This document shows positions 51,303 to 59,116 of a DNA stretch of 64,000 nucleotides, one piece after another. The stretch covers positions 78,784-142,783 of the forward strand of contig JAFQXO010000008.1 in the NCBI GenBank assembly GCA_017406925.1, read 5' to 3'. The stretch's first letter is position 1. Every line of letters starts with the position of its first letter. Source of the DNA: Eubacterium sp. (GTDB lineage Bacteria; Bacillota; Clostridia; Lachnospirales; Lachnospiraceae). The notes under the pieces were generated by a model, which saw nothing but the letters and a program-made list of their open reading frames with translations, was not told where the DNA came from and searched no databases. Made by a program: the position numbers and the translations under genes.

Positions 51303-52064
51303 ATGATGAAGAAAGAAAAAGCGACTATTTTAAAACAAGATGTTTTGGCAGAGGGTGTATATTCACTTACGCTCTCGACTCGGTCTGCATCAAAAGTTAA
51401 GCCGGGACAGTTCGTGTCGGTTTACTGCAATGACGAAAGCCGCATTCTTCCACGCCCTATCAGCGTCTGTGAGGCAGACGGCGACATTGATATGATCAGA
51501 TTAGTGTATCGTGTAGTCGGCGGTGGAACAGAAGAGTTGTCTAGACTTCACGTCGGAGATTCAGTCGACATCGTATGCCCTCTGGGCAATGGATTTACTA
51601 TCCGCCCAAATAAGAAAGCTATGCTCATTGGCGGAGGCATTGGTATACCACCATTGCTTCAGTTGGCGGAAGAAATAAATGCGAAACCAAACATCGTTCT
51701 TGGATTCCGGAGTGAGACTTTCCTCGTAGATGATTTCGAAGATTACGGAAGTATCTACATCGCAACAGAAGATGGGAGTGTTGGAACTAAGGGAACAGTT
51801 ATAGATGCAATAAAAGAAAACAGTCTCGATTGCGAGATTATTTATGCCTGCGGTCCAACGCCTATGCTTAAGGCTATAAAGGAATTTGCCGAAGGCAAGA
51901 ATATAGAAGTGCAGCTCTCCCTAGAAGAGCGTATGGCATGTGGAGTGGGCGCGTGTCTCGGTTGTGTCGTAAAGACACCAATCAAAGATATCCACTCAAA
52001 TGTAAACAATAAGCGAGTATGCAAAGACGGTCCAGTCTTTGACGCAAAGGAAATAATATTATGA
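51303..52064 (+). CDS. pyrK: Dihydroorotate dehydrogenase electron-transfer subunit
   Basis: PyrK passes electrons from PyrD's FMN via a [2Fe-2S] cluster and FAD to NAD+. The 253-residue protein shows the FAD-binding RPISVCEAD, the NAD-domain GGGIGIPPLL and a C-terminal cluster with Cys213, 218, 221 and 240. Its last codon overlaps the pyrD start by four bases (ATGA), as expected for subunits made in equal amounts. A TTGCC-GAA-GGCAA hairpin lies at 51886-51898. Confidence 0.95.
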   Translation: MMKKEKATILKQDVLAEGVYSLTLSTRSASKVKPGQFVSVYCNDESRILPRPISVCEADGDIDMIRLVYRVVGGGTEELSRLHVGDSVDIVCPLGNGFTIRPNKKAMLIGGGIGIPPLLQLAEEINAKPNIVLGFRSETFLVDDFEDYGSIYIATEDGSVGTKGTVIDAIKENSLDCEIIYACGPTPMLKAIKEFAEGKNIEVQLSLEERMACGVGACLGCVVKTPIKDIHSNVNNKRVCKDGPVFDAKEIIL

Positions 52065-52975
52065 TTAACGAAGTAAATCTAAAAGTTAATATAGCGGGCG
52101 TAGAGTTCAAGAACCCTATCACAGTGGCATCGGGCACATTTGGCTCAGGCGAAGAGTACAGCGAGTTTGTAAAACTAAGCGACTTGGGAGCAGTCACTAC
52201 GAAAGGTGTTTCGGCCGAGCCTTGGGAAGGCAATGACACTCCAAGAGTGGCAGAGACTCCGGCAGGAATGCTAAACGCTATCGGGCTTCAAAATCCAGGA
52301 GCAGATCTTTTTATAAAAAGAGATGTGCCATTTCTTAGAAGTCGCAACGCTAAGATCATCGTAAATGTCTGCGGACATACTATTGAGGAATATATAGAAT
52401 GTGTGAAGATGTTGAACGAAGCAGACATCGATATGATTGAGTTAAATATTTCTTGCCCGAATGTTTCGAAAGGTGGCATCGCCTTTGGAACGAATCCTAG
52501 AATGGTAAAGAAAATCACAAAGAAAGTTAAGAGAGCATCTGAGCATCCAGTGGTTGTAAAACTTAGTCCTAACGTGACAGACATCACTGAGACAGCTAAG
52601 GCAGCCGAGAAGGGTGGAGCAGATGCAGTATCTCTAATCAATACATTCACTGGAATGAAAATTGATATCGATAAGCAGGATTTCTTCCTAGCTAATCGCA
52701 CTGGTGGCCTATCGGGCCCAGCAGTTCATCCAATAGCAGTGAGGATGATTCACGATGTAGCGCAGGCTGTCGATATTCCAATCATCGGAATGGGTGGCGT
52801 GATGAATGCAGAAGATGCGATAGAGATGATATTGGCGGGAGCCACGATGGTGGCTGTTGGCACAGCCAATTTCAATAATCCGAGAGCGTCGGTTGAAATC
52901 GTTGAAGGTATCGAAAACTATCTAAAAGAAAATGACATAAGTGATGTTAACGACATCGTAGGAATTGTAAAATAA
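52061..52975 (+). CDS. pyrD: Dihydroorotate dehydrogenase, type 1B catalytic subunit
   Basis: PyrD oxidises dihydroorotate to orotate. The 304-residue FMN barrel has the class 1 catalytic Cys132 in NISCPNV and the FMN-binding GGVMNAEDAIEMILAGATMVAVGTA. The presence of pyrK next to it and the length mark the NAD-linked 1B type, normal in anaerobic Gram-positives. It overlaps pyrK by four bases. A glycosyltransferase gene lies between it and pyrE. A TTGGC-ACA-GCCAA hairpin lies at 52857-52869. Confidence 0.95.
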   Translation: MINEVNLKVNIAGVEFKNPITVASGTFGSGEEYSEFVKLSDLGAVTTKGVSAEPWEGNDTPRVAETPAGMLNAIGLQNPGADLFIKRDVPFLRSRNAKIIVNVCGHTIEEYIECVKMLNEADIDMIELNISCPNVSKGGIAFGTNPRMVKKITKKVKRASEHPVVVKLSPNVTDITETAKAAEKGGADAVSLINTFTGMKIDIDKQDFFLANRTGGLSGPAVHPIAVRMIHDVAQAVDIPIIGMGGVMNAEDAIEMILAGATMVAVGTANFNNPRASVEIVEGIENYLKENDISDVNDIVGIVK

Positions 52976-52992
52976 ACATTTAGGAGATTATT

Positions 52993-53946
52993 ATGTACAA
53001 TGCAATTTCATTGATTATTCCTTGTTATAACGAAGAGGAATCAATCGACATATTGTATGATGAATTGAAGAAAGTTACTGGCAAGATGCCTCAGTACAAC
53101 TTTGAGTTTATCTTTGTGGACGATGGCTCCAAAGATAAGACGCTCGAGAAGATTAAGGAAAAGTCTGCGCTAGATGGAAGAATCGTCTATGTAGAGTTTT
53201 CTAGAAATTTCGGAAAAGAGTCGGCTATGCTTGCTGGATTCAAGGCAGCTAGGGGAGATGCAGTGGCAGTGATTGATGCTGATATGCAAGATCCACCATC
53301 ACTTCTTCCGGAAATGATGGACATCCTAGAGACTGGCGAGTATGACAGCGTGGCTACTAGAAGAGTCAGCAGAAAAGGCGAACCAAAGATTCGTTCATTC
53401 TTTGCTAGACAGTTTTATAAACTCATAAATAAGATTACTGACGTAGACATCGCAGACGGAGCTAGAGACTTCAGATTGATGAACAGAAAAATGGTTGATG
53501 CGATGCTCGAAGTTGAAGAGTACAACAGATTTACAAAAGGTATTTTTGGCTGGGTAGGCTTCAAGACGAAGTGGTACGAGTTTGAGAATGTTGAGCGTGC
53601 AGCAGGTGAGACAAAGTGGAGTACTTGGGGACTTTTCAAGTATGCACTCCAAGGAGTCATCAACTTCTCGCAGTCACCATTGAAGGCAGCGGCATTTTTA
53701 GGAATCTTTTTTACGTTTGTTTCATTCCTAGCCATCATTTTCTTGATGGTTCGAAAATTTATCTGGGGTGACTCAACACCAGGTTGGCCATCACTTGCAT
53801 GTATTATCGTTTTCGTGAGTGGTATTCAACTGTTCTGTATAGGAATCATTGGCGAGTACCTCGCCAAGACATATATGGAGGTTAAGAAAAGACCTCATTA
53901 CATCGTAAGTGACACAAATAATGAAGAGATAGATAGAGTAGGATAA
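52993..53946 (+). CDS. Family 2 glycosyltransferase, polyprenyl-phosphate type (GtrB/DPM-like)
   Basis: Such enzymes transfer a sugar from a nucleotide donor to undecaprenyl phosphate at the inner face of the membrane. The 317-residue protein has the GT-A start SLIIPCYNEEESI, VDDGSKDKT, the metal-binding DADMQDPP, the FSRNFGKESAMLAGF segment and two C-terminal membrane helices (about 235-258 and 270-292). It sits between pyrD and pyrE, with 17 and 4 bases to its neighbours. It could provide the lipid-linked sugar used by the two large membrane proteins upstream. The long hairpin at 53849-53867 lies in its last helix region. Confidence 0.88.
   Translation: MYNAISLIIPCYNEEESIDILYDELKKVTGKMPQYNFEFIFVDDGSKDKTLEKIKEKSALDGRIVYVEFSRNFGKESAMLAGFKAARGDAVAVIDADMQDPPSLLPEMMDILETGEYDSVATRRVSRKGEPKIRSFFARQFYKLINKITDVDIADGARDFRLMNRKMVDAMLEVEEYNRFTKGIFGWVGFKTKWYEFENVERAAGETKWSTWGLFKYALQGVINFSQSPLKAAAFLGIFFTFVSFLAIIFLMVRKFIWGDSTPGWPSLACIIVFVSGIQLFCIGIIGEYLAKTYMEVKKRPHYIVSDTNNEEIDRVG
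53849..53867 (+). repeat. GGC/GCC mini-hairpin in the GT2 gene
   Basis: Perfect 8-bp arms TTGGCGAG (53849-53856) and CTCGCCAA (53860-53867) around TAC. The arms are identical to the core of the intergenic copy at 33976-33996. Confidence 0.65.
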
Positions 53947-53950
53947 AAGT

Positions 53951-54628
53951 ATGGATTACAAGACAGAGTTTATTGAATTTATGGTTGAAAGTGACGTGCT
54001 GAAGTTCGGCGAGTTCACTTTGAAGAGTGGTCGCAAGTCTCCATTCTTTATGAATGCGGGAGCGTATGTTACTGGCTCACAACTTAAGAGGCTTGGTGAG
54101 TACTACGCGCAGGCTATACACGAAAATTTCGGAGACGATTTCGATGTGCTTTTTGGACCAGCTTACAAGGGCATTCCTATTGGCGTAGCCACAGTTATCG
54201 CTTTCTACAACCTATATGGAAAAGAGATTAAGTATTGCTCGAATCGCAAGGAGGAGAAGGACCACGGTGATGCTGGCATTCTCTTGGGTTCTGAGATTAA
54301 GGACGATGATCGAGTAGTTATCATAGAGGATGTAACTACATCCGGCAAATCTATCGAGGAGACTTATCCGATCATCAAAGCCCAGGGTGACGTGGAAATT
54401 CTAGGTCTTATGGTTTCACTGAACCGTATGGAGAAAGGTCGCGATTCTGATATGAGCGCAATCGATGAAATCGAGCAGAAGTATGGTTTTCCTGCCAGGG
54501 CAATAGTAAATATGGATGAAGTGGTAGAGACTCTTCACAACCATATGGTAAATGGTAGAGTTGTAATCGATGATGATATGAAAGAACAGATTCGCCTGTA
54601 CTACAAAGAGTACGGCGCTGTTAAATAA
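53951..54628 (+). CDS. pyrE: Orotate phosphoribosyltransferase
   Basis: PyrE makes OMP from orotate and PRPP. The 225-residue protein has an intact PRPP loop (VVIIEDVTTSGKS, both acidic residues present), the N-terminal FTLKSGRKSPFFMNAG and the GPAYKGIPI loop, plus the flexible CSNRKEEKDHG catalytic loop. It starts four bases after the GT2 gene and ends the pyrimidine run. It is the functional counterpart of the degenerate paralogue at 25105-25752. Confidence 0.95.
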   Translation: MDYKTEFIEFMVESDVLKFGEFTLKSGRKSPFFMNAGAYVTGSQLKRLGEYYAQAIHENFGDDFDVLFGPAYKGIPIGVATVIAFYNLYGKEIKYCSNRKEEKDHGDAGILLGSEIKDDDRVVIIEDVTTSGKSIEETYPIIKAQGDVEILGLMVSLNRMEKGRDSDMSAIDEIEQKYGFPARAIVNMDEVVETLHNHMVNGRVVIDDDMKEQIRLYYKEYGAVK

Positions 54629-54657
54629 ATGAGTAGAAAAACTTTTTAGGAGCAAAA

Positions 54658-55110
54658 ATGGGAAGAAGAGCAAAGAAAACCAGAATAGTAGGATGGATAT
54701 TTTTAGTGATTTATATAGGAGTACTTTTATATTTCCTATTCTTTTCTGATGTGTTGTTTAGACATACGCTAAGTGAAGTCAGAAGAGCAAACCTCACTCT
54801 GTTTTCAGAAATTAGACGTTTCTGGGTGGCGAGAGAATCTATCGGTTGGCAGACAATGGCAGTAAACATTTTTGGAAACATTGCTATCTTTATCCCATTT
54901 GGATTTTTGATTCCATCCATCTCGAGGCACAAGACTTACACAAATTTCTTTGCAGTGACAGCTATGGCTTTGATGTTTAGTGGACTGATAGAAGTTATCC
55001 AAGTGCTTACGAAGGTTGGAAGATTTGATGTAGACGATATATTGCTTAACACTATTGGTGCAATGTGCGGATATGTGATTTATGCAATAGTTAGATTATT
55101 TAGAAGGTAG
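54658..55110 (+). CDS. VanZ-family membrane protein
   Basis: The 150-residue protein has four predicted membrane helices and the VanZ pattern: NLTLFSEIRRFW, NIFGNIAIFIPFGFLIP, then GLIEVIQVLTKVGRFDVDDILLNTIGAMCGY. VanZ-like proteins are common in Firmicutes; a few affect sensitivity to glycopeptides and lipopeptides, but most have no known role. TTAGGAG precedes the ATG. It is followed, five bases on, by another small membrane gene. Confidence 0.88.
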   Translation: MGRRAKKTRIVGWIFLVIYIGVLLYFLFFSDVLFRHTLSEVRRANLTLFSEIRRFWVARESIGWQTMAVNIFGNIAIFIPFGFLIPSISRHKTYTNFFAVTAMALMFSGLIEVIQVLTKVGRFDVDDILLNTIGAMCGYVIYAIVRLFRR

Positions 55111-55115
55111 AAGAA

Positions 55116-55466
55116 TTGTTTGGTAAGAAAGCAAAGAGTCCTAAACCAACTAAAGAAGAAAAGAAGGATCGTAAGATTCCTATTAGCAAGTATTCGGTCG
55201 GAGGACGAATGTCATGCGTGATAGCTGCGTTAGTATTGATACTGATGCTTATTATCGTTGCTATCAGCATTGCCACGGAGGGCAATGTAGGTATGTTCAT
55301 CGGACTGTTTGTTCTCGGTGCGTTCGGAGGAGCAGTGTTCGGCTTTGTGATTGGCATCAATAGCTTCGCCGAGGAAAACAAGTTTATGAAGTACAGCTAT
55401 ATAGGAACTATTGCGAATGCAATCATTGCAATTTGGATATTTAGCATGTATTTGACATATATTTAA
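55116..55466 (+). CDS. Small membrane protein (DUF6142-like)
   Basis: The 116-residue protein starts at TTG 55116. It has a basic, Lys-rich cytoplasmic head (residues 1-28) and three predicted membrane helices (about 33-52, 57-80 and 92-113). The motif SVGGRMSC and the arrangement recall a small uncharacterised family seen in Lachnospiraceae (DUF6142), but I am not certain of the name. It lies between the VanZ gene and the M29 peptidase gene with short gaps, so it is probably in the same transcript. A 7-bp hairpin lies at 55268-55287. Function unknown. Confidence 0.65.
   Translation: MFGKKAKSPKPTKEEKKDRKIPISKYSVGGRMSCVIAALVLILMLIIVAISIATEGNVGMFIGLFVLGAFGGAVFGFVIGINSFAEENKFMKYSYIGTIANAIIAIWIFSMYLTYI
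55268..55287 (+). repeat. TTGCC/GGCAA mini-hairpin in the small membrane gene
   Basis: Perfect 7-bp arms CATTGCC (55268-55274) and GGCAATG (55281-55287), 6-base loop. Confidence 0.6.
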
Positions 55467-55490
55467 GAAAACTATAGATAGGAAAACTAA

Positions 55491-57515
55491 TTGATTAGGG
55501 AAAGATACGAATTAGCGATTAACAGAATAAAAGAAATGGCGAAAGATCCAGGAGTAAAGTATCCAGAATACTTTAAGGCTGGAGCCGAGTTTATTCTCTT
55601 AATAGATGACACTAGAACTAAAATTGAAGAAGGGCTTTTGGAGAGTGCTAGCATCGAAGAGTTGGCCGAGATGAACGAGCGACTCTACAGTGAAGTTAGA
55701 CCAGAAAACTATGAGAGTAGTTTTACAAACCCAACATATGCGGCAGAAAATCTTAATGAGTATGCAAAGATGCTTTGCTATGTGTATACATCACTCAGAA
55801 AAACTATTATTCATATCTTTAGAGGAGTTCAGTTTAAAAGTGCTGATCCTGAGAGATATGAAGTTGAGTGGGAGCAGATGCTTCTTCATATAGAGCTTTT
55901 TATAGAGATTTTTGTGAGAATTCAAGATAATGAATGCACGAAAGAACATATAAAAGATATTATTTATTCTTTCGAGCGTGACAATTCAGAAATCTTTATC
56001 GAATCGCAGGCAGACTGCAGATTAAATTCAGCTAACAACTGCATATCTAAAATGATTACAACGAGTGATCTTTCAGATATCAGATACTTATATACTTATG
56101 GTCTTCCAGTGGGAGACAATGAAATTAAGATGGCTCAGTTTCTAAGCAAAATGAGCCAAGATGAGATAGAAGAAATCGCCAGTATTTACACAGAAGGTTA
56201 CAGACTAGGTTTCATTAATACTGGGAAAGATTTGTCCATCAAGAGCACAGTGGAAATCGTATATCATTTGGGCTTTGAGCGCATTGTAAAGGCTGCAATC
56301 CATCAGTTTGAAAAGATGGGCTTGAAACCTACGATGGGTATTGGCGATTACCAGGCAACATCTGTGAACAAGCAGTATGAATTCGACCACAAGGATGACA
56401 ACGCAATAGTCTTAGACAAGGCTTATATGAAGCGCAGACTAGAAGTTATCAGAGATGCCCATGAGGCAATAAAGGACATTGCCGGAGGCATGGCTGGACC
56501 AGCGGTCATCGAGGTATTTGGCGAGACGCCATTCGAACCAGAGACCAACAAGGATGCGATAAGCCTTTCAGAAAAGCAGCAGGCGCTTCAAGTGGAATTC
56601 TTCTCGCAGAGCCAGCAGATTTTGCAGAAGTACATCAAGGGTGACGAGAGAAGTTTTACTATCATAGCGTTTCCTGTGCCAGAGTTTGGCGATGACTTCG
56701 AGGAAATGTTCGAGGAGACAGTTAAGATTAACAATCTCGACACTAAAGTTTACGGCGAGATTCAGCAGAAGATTATCGATGCGCTAGATCAGGCAGAGTA
56801 TGTGAGAGTCGAGGGTCGTGGTGAGAATAAGACTCACATGATAGTGCAGATGCACGAGATGGACGACCCTGCTAAAGAAACTAATTTTGAAAACTGTCTT
56901 GCGGATGTAAATATTCCACTAGGAGAAGTTTTCACATCACCTAAGCTTACAGATACACAGGGAACACTTCATGTGAGCAGCGTGTATTTGAGAGATATAA
57001 ACTTTATAGACCTTGAACTGAAGTTTGAGGATGGAAAGATTAAAGAATATACTTGCAAGAACTTTGACGACGAGGAAGAGAACAAAAAACTAATCAAAGA
57101 AAACATCATGTCAAATCATGACACTCTTCCAATCGGTGAGTTTGCCATAGGCACAAACACCACAGCGTATAAGGTAGCAAAGGAAAAGGATTGTATTTAC
57201 AAACTTCCTATTCTGATAGTTGAGAAGATGGGACCACACTTTGCAGTCGGCGATACTTGTTACAGTTGGGAGGAGGATGTTGAAACTTTTAATCCTGACG
57301 GAAAGAAAATCGTCGCTAAAGAAAACGAGGTTTCATCCGAGAGGAAGACAAATCCGTCGAAGGCATATATGGGATGCCACACGGATATCACGATTCCATA
57401 CGAAGAACTCGGAACCATCACGGCAGTTAAACCAGACGGTGAAGAGATAAAGATTATAGAAAATGGACGTTTCGTCCTAGAGGGCACAGACCTTCTGAAT
57501 GAACCATTAGATTAA
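55491..57515 (+). CDS. M29-family metallo-aminopeptidase with long N-terminal extension
   Basis: The 674-residue protein starts at TTG 55491. The C-terminal half (about 300-670) resembles thermophilic aminopeptidases of family M29 (AmpS, AmpT): candidate metal ligands occur in NIPLGEVFTSP (Glu), PIGEFAIGTNT (Glu), MGPHFAVGD (His) and GCHTDITIP (His and Asp). Typical M29 enzymes have about 370-410 residues, so about 280 N-terminal residues are extra; that region is helical, acidic and unrecognised. No signal peptide, so it is cytoplasmic. It precedes purE, whose leader hairpins begin three bases after its stop. Confidence 0.78.
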   Translation: MIRERYELAINRIKEMAKDPGVKYPEYFKAGAEFILLIDDTRTKIEEGLLESASIEELAEMNERLYSEVRPENYESSFTNPTYAAENLNEYAKMLCYVYTSLRKTIIHIFRGVQFKSADPERYEVEWEQMLLHIELFIEIFVRIQDNECTKEHIKDIIYSFERDNSEIFIESQADCRLNSANNCISKMITTSDLSDIRYLYTYGLPVGDNEIKMAQFLSKMSQDEIEEIASIYTEGYRLGFINTGKDLSIKSTVEIVYHLGFERIVKAAIHQFEKMGLKPTMGIGDYQATSVNKQYEFDHKDDNAIVLDKAYMKRRLEVIRDAHEAIKDIAGGMAGPAVIEVFGETPFEPETNKDAISLSEKQQALQVEFFSQSQQILQKYIKGDERSFTIIAFPVPEFGDDFEEMFEETVKINNLDTKVYGEIQQKIIDALDQAEYVRVEGRGENKTHMIVQMHEMDDPAKETNFENCLADVNIPLGEVFTSPKLTDTQGTLHVSSVYLRDINFIDLELKFEDGKIKEYTCKNFDDEEENKKLIKENIMSNHDTLPIGEFAIGTNTTAYKVAKEKDCIYKLPILIVEKMGPHFAVGDTCYSWEEDVETFNPDGKKIVAKENEVSSERKTNPSKAYMGCHTDITIPYEELGTITAVKPDGEEIKIIENGRFVLEGTDLLNEPLD

Positions 57516-57517
57516 CA

Positions 57518-57574
57518 TTGGCGAGAGCCACAAGATTAGATTACATTGGCGTAAGCCAAGAGGGAGGAAAAATG
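57518..57574 (+). promoter_or_regulatory. pur leader element: tandem hairpins plus ribosome site before purE
   Basis: Two hairpins 28 bases apart: TTGGC-GAGA-GCCAC (57518-57531, four full pairs) and TTGGC-GTAA-GCCAA (57546-57559), both preceded by ATTA(A)CA. Both loops are GNRA type as RNA. The second runs into GAGGGAGG and the ATG at 57572, matching the purF leader at 30947-30978 almost base for base. Confidence 0.6.
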
Positions 57575-58054
57575 TCAAAAGTAGCAATAGTTATGGGCAG
57601 CGATTCAGATATGCCTGTTATGGAAAAAGCATCACAGTTTTTGGATGAGATGGGAATCGATTACGAGATGAGAATAATCTCAGCGCACAGAGAGCCAGAC
57701 TTGTTCTTCGAGTGGGCGAAAGGCGCAGAGGAGCGAGGCGTGAAGGTCATCATCGCTGGTGCCGGAAAGGCAGCTCACTTGCCAGGTATGTGTGCGGCGC
57801 TATTCCCAATGCCAGTTATCGGAATTCCAATGAAGACGTCAGATCTCGGCGGTCAGGATTCACTTTATTCTATCGTTCAGATGCCATCAGGTGTGCCTGT
57901 GGCAACGGTAGCTATCAACGGTGGTTTGAATGCCGGAATCCTCGCAGCAAAGATTCTTGCAACATCAGACGATGAGATATTATGTAAACTAAATGATTAC
58001 AGCAAGAAGATGCAAGAGGCTGTGAAAGAAAAGGATGCGAATCTAAACAAATAG
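57572..58054 (+). CDS. purE: N5-carboxyaminoimidazole ribonucleotide mutase (PurE)
   Basis: PurE moves or adds the carboxyl group to give CAIR in purine synthesis. The start at 57572 follows GGGAGG; the frame is open back to a TTG at 57518, but that part only translates the leader hairpins. The 160-residue protein has the family signature VMGSDSDMPVMEKA (residues 7-20), SAHREPD and AGKAAHLPGM. Length fits class I PurE, which works with PurK; no purK is in the window. It opens purE-purM-purN-lipoprotein-purD. Confidence 0.95.
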   Translation: MSKVAIVMGSDSDMPVMEKASQFLDEMGIDYEMRIISAHREPDLFFEWAKGAEERGVKVIIAGAGKAAHLPGMCAALFPMPVIGIPMKTSDLGGQDSLYSIVQMPSGVPVATVAINGGLNAGILAAKILATSDDEILCKLNDYSKKMQEAVKEKDANLNK

Positions 58055-58084
58055 ACTGACATTCGAAACTAAGAAGGAGTATTT

Positions 58085-58957
58085 ATGGATTACAAAAGTT
58101 CTGGAGTGGACATAGAGGCAGGTTATAAATCTGTCGAACTTATGAAAGAGAGTATCAAAGAAACTAGGAGACCTGAGATGTTGGGTAACATCGGTGGTTT
58201 CGCTGGCGCATTTGATATGTCAAAAATAAAAGAAATGGATGAGCCTGTTATGCTATCAGGTACGGACGGATGTGGTACGAAAGTTAAACTTGCGTTTGTG
58301 ATGGATAAGCACGACACTATCGGTATCGATGCTGTCGCAATGTGTGTAAATGACATCGCATGCTCGGGTGGAGAACCACTATTTTTCCTAGATTACATTG
58401 CCTGCGGCAAAAACTATCCAGAAAAAATCGCTACTATCGTTGGCGGTGTGGCTGAAGGTTGTAAGCAGTCTGGCTGTGCATTGATTGGTGGCGAGACAGC
58501 AGAACATCCTGGACTTATGCCAGAGGACGACTACGACATTGCTGGTTTTGCAGTGGGAGTAGTTGATAAGAAAGATATGATTACAGGCGAGAATATAAAG
58601 CCAGGCGATAAGCTTATCGGAATGGCATCGAGTGGCGTTCACTCAAACGGTTTCTCGCTAGTTAGAAAAGTATTTGAGATGACAGAAGAGTCGCTAAGCA
58701 CTTATTATGATGAACTTGGAACAACTCTAGGTGAGGCGTTGATTGCGCCAACCAGAATATATGTAAATGCATTAAAGAGCATCCGCGAGTCGGGTATAAC
58801 TATCAAAGGTTGTAGCCATATCACGGGCGGAGGCTTTTACGAGAATATTCCTCGTATGTTGCCGGATGGAGTTAAGGCTATCGTGAAGAAGGACAGTTAT
58901 GAAGTTCCAGCGATTTTCAAACTTCTCCAAGAAAAAGGCGATATCACAGAGGAGTGA
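58085..58957 (+). pseudogene. purM: purM, main part, cut short by a -1 frame change
   Basis: PurM closes the imidazole ring, FGAM to AIR. The 290-residue frame has all the N-terminal and core motifs ([57 protein letters not shown]) but stops at TGA 58955-58957 after DITEE. The missing C-terminal end, starting MYNTYNMGLGM, continues in another frame from 58957. Intact PurM has about 340-350 residues, matching 290 plus 50. Either the enzyme is made as two chains, or a frameshift joins them, or a single-base change or sequencing error has broken it. The stop and next start overlap as TGATG. Confidence 0.85.
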
Positions 58958-59109
58958 TGTACAACACTTACAATATGGGACTAGGTATGGTTGTGGTAGT
59001 TGACGCGGCAGATGCTTATGCGACTATCGAGGCTATTGAAAAAGCAGGCGACAAGGCTTGGGTAGTGGGAGACATTGCCGAAGGCACGAAGTCAGCCGAA
59101 CTTATTTAG
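58957..59109 (+). pseudogene. purM: purM, C-terminal part in the -1 frame
   Basis: Fifty codons from ATG 58957 to TAG 59107 encode MYNTYNMGLGMVVVVDAADA through GDIAEGTKSAEL, the conserved end of PurM (family consensus EMY-x-T-x-N-x-G-x-GM). Read through with a -1 shift at GAG (58952-58954) the junction would be EEVMYNTYN, which fits the family. No canonical slippery heptamer is present. GGAG lies two bases before the ATG, close for a normal ribosome site but usable for reinitiation. The coding sequence stays open and conserved after the shift, so any damage is recent or not harmful. Confidence 0.82.
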
Positions 59110-59116
59110 GAGGCTT

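Noticed and set aside
56133-56161. 7-bp inverted repeat with a 14-base loop in the M29 gene
   Set aside because: Loop too long and no other signal; compatible with chance.
57518-57571. Upstream in-frame extension of purE from a TTG
   Set aside because: It only translates the leader hairpins and has no homology to PurE; GGGAGG and the ATG at 57572 fit far better.
58955-58957. TGA in purM read as selenocysteine
   Set aside because: Reading on in the same frame gives no PurM-like residues and soon stops; the conserved end is in the -1 frame. No SECIS-like stem was evident.
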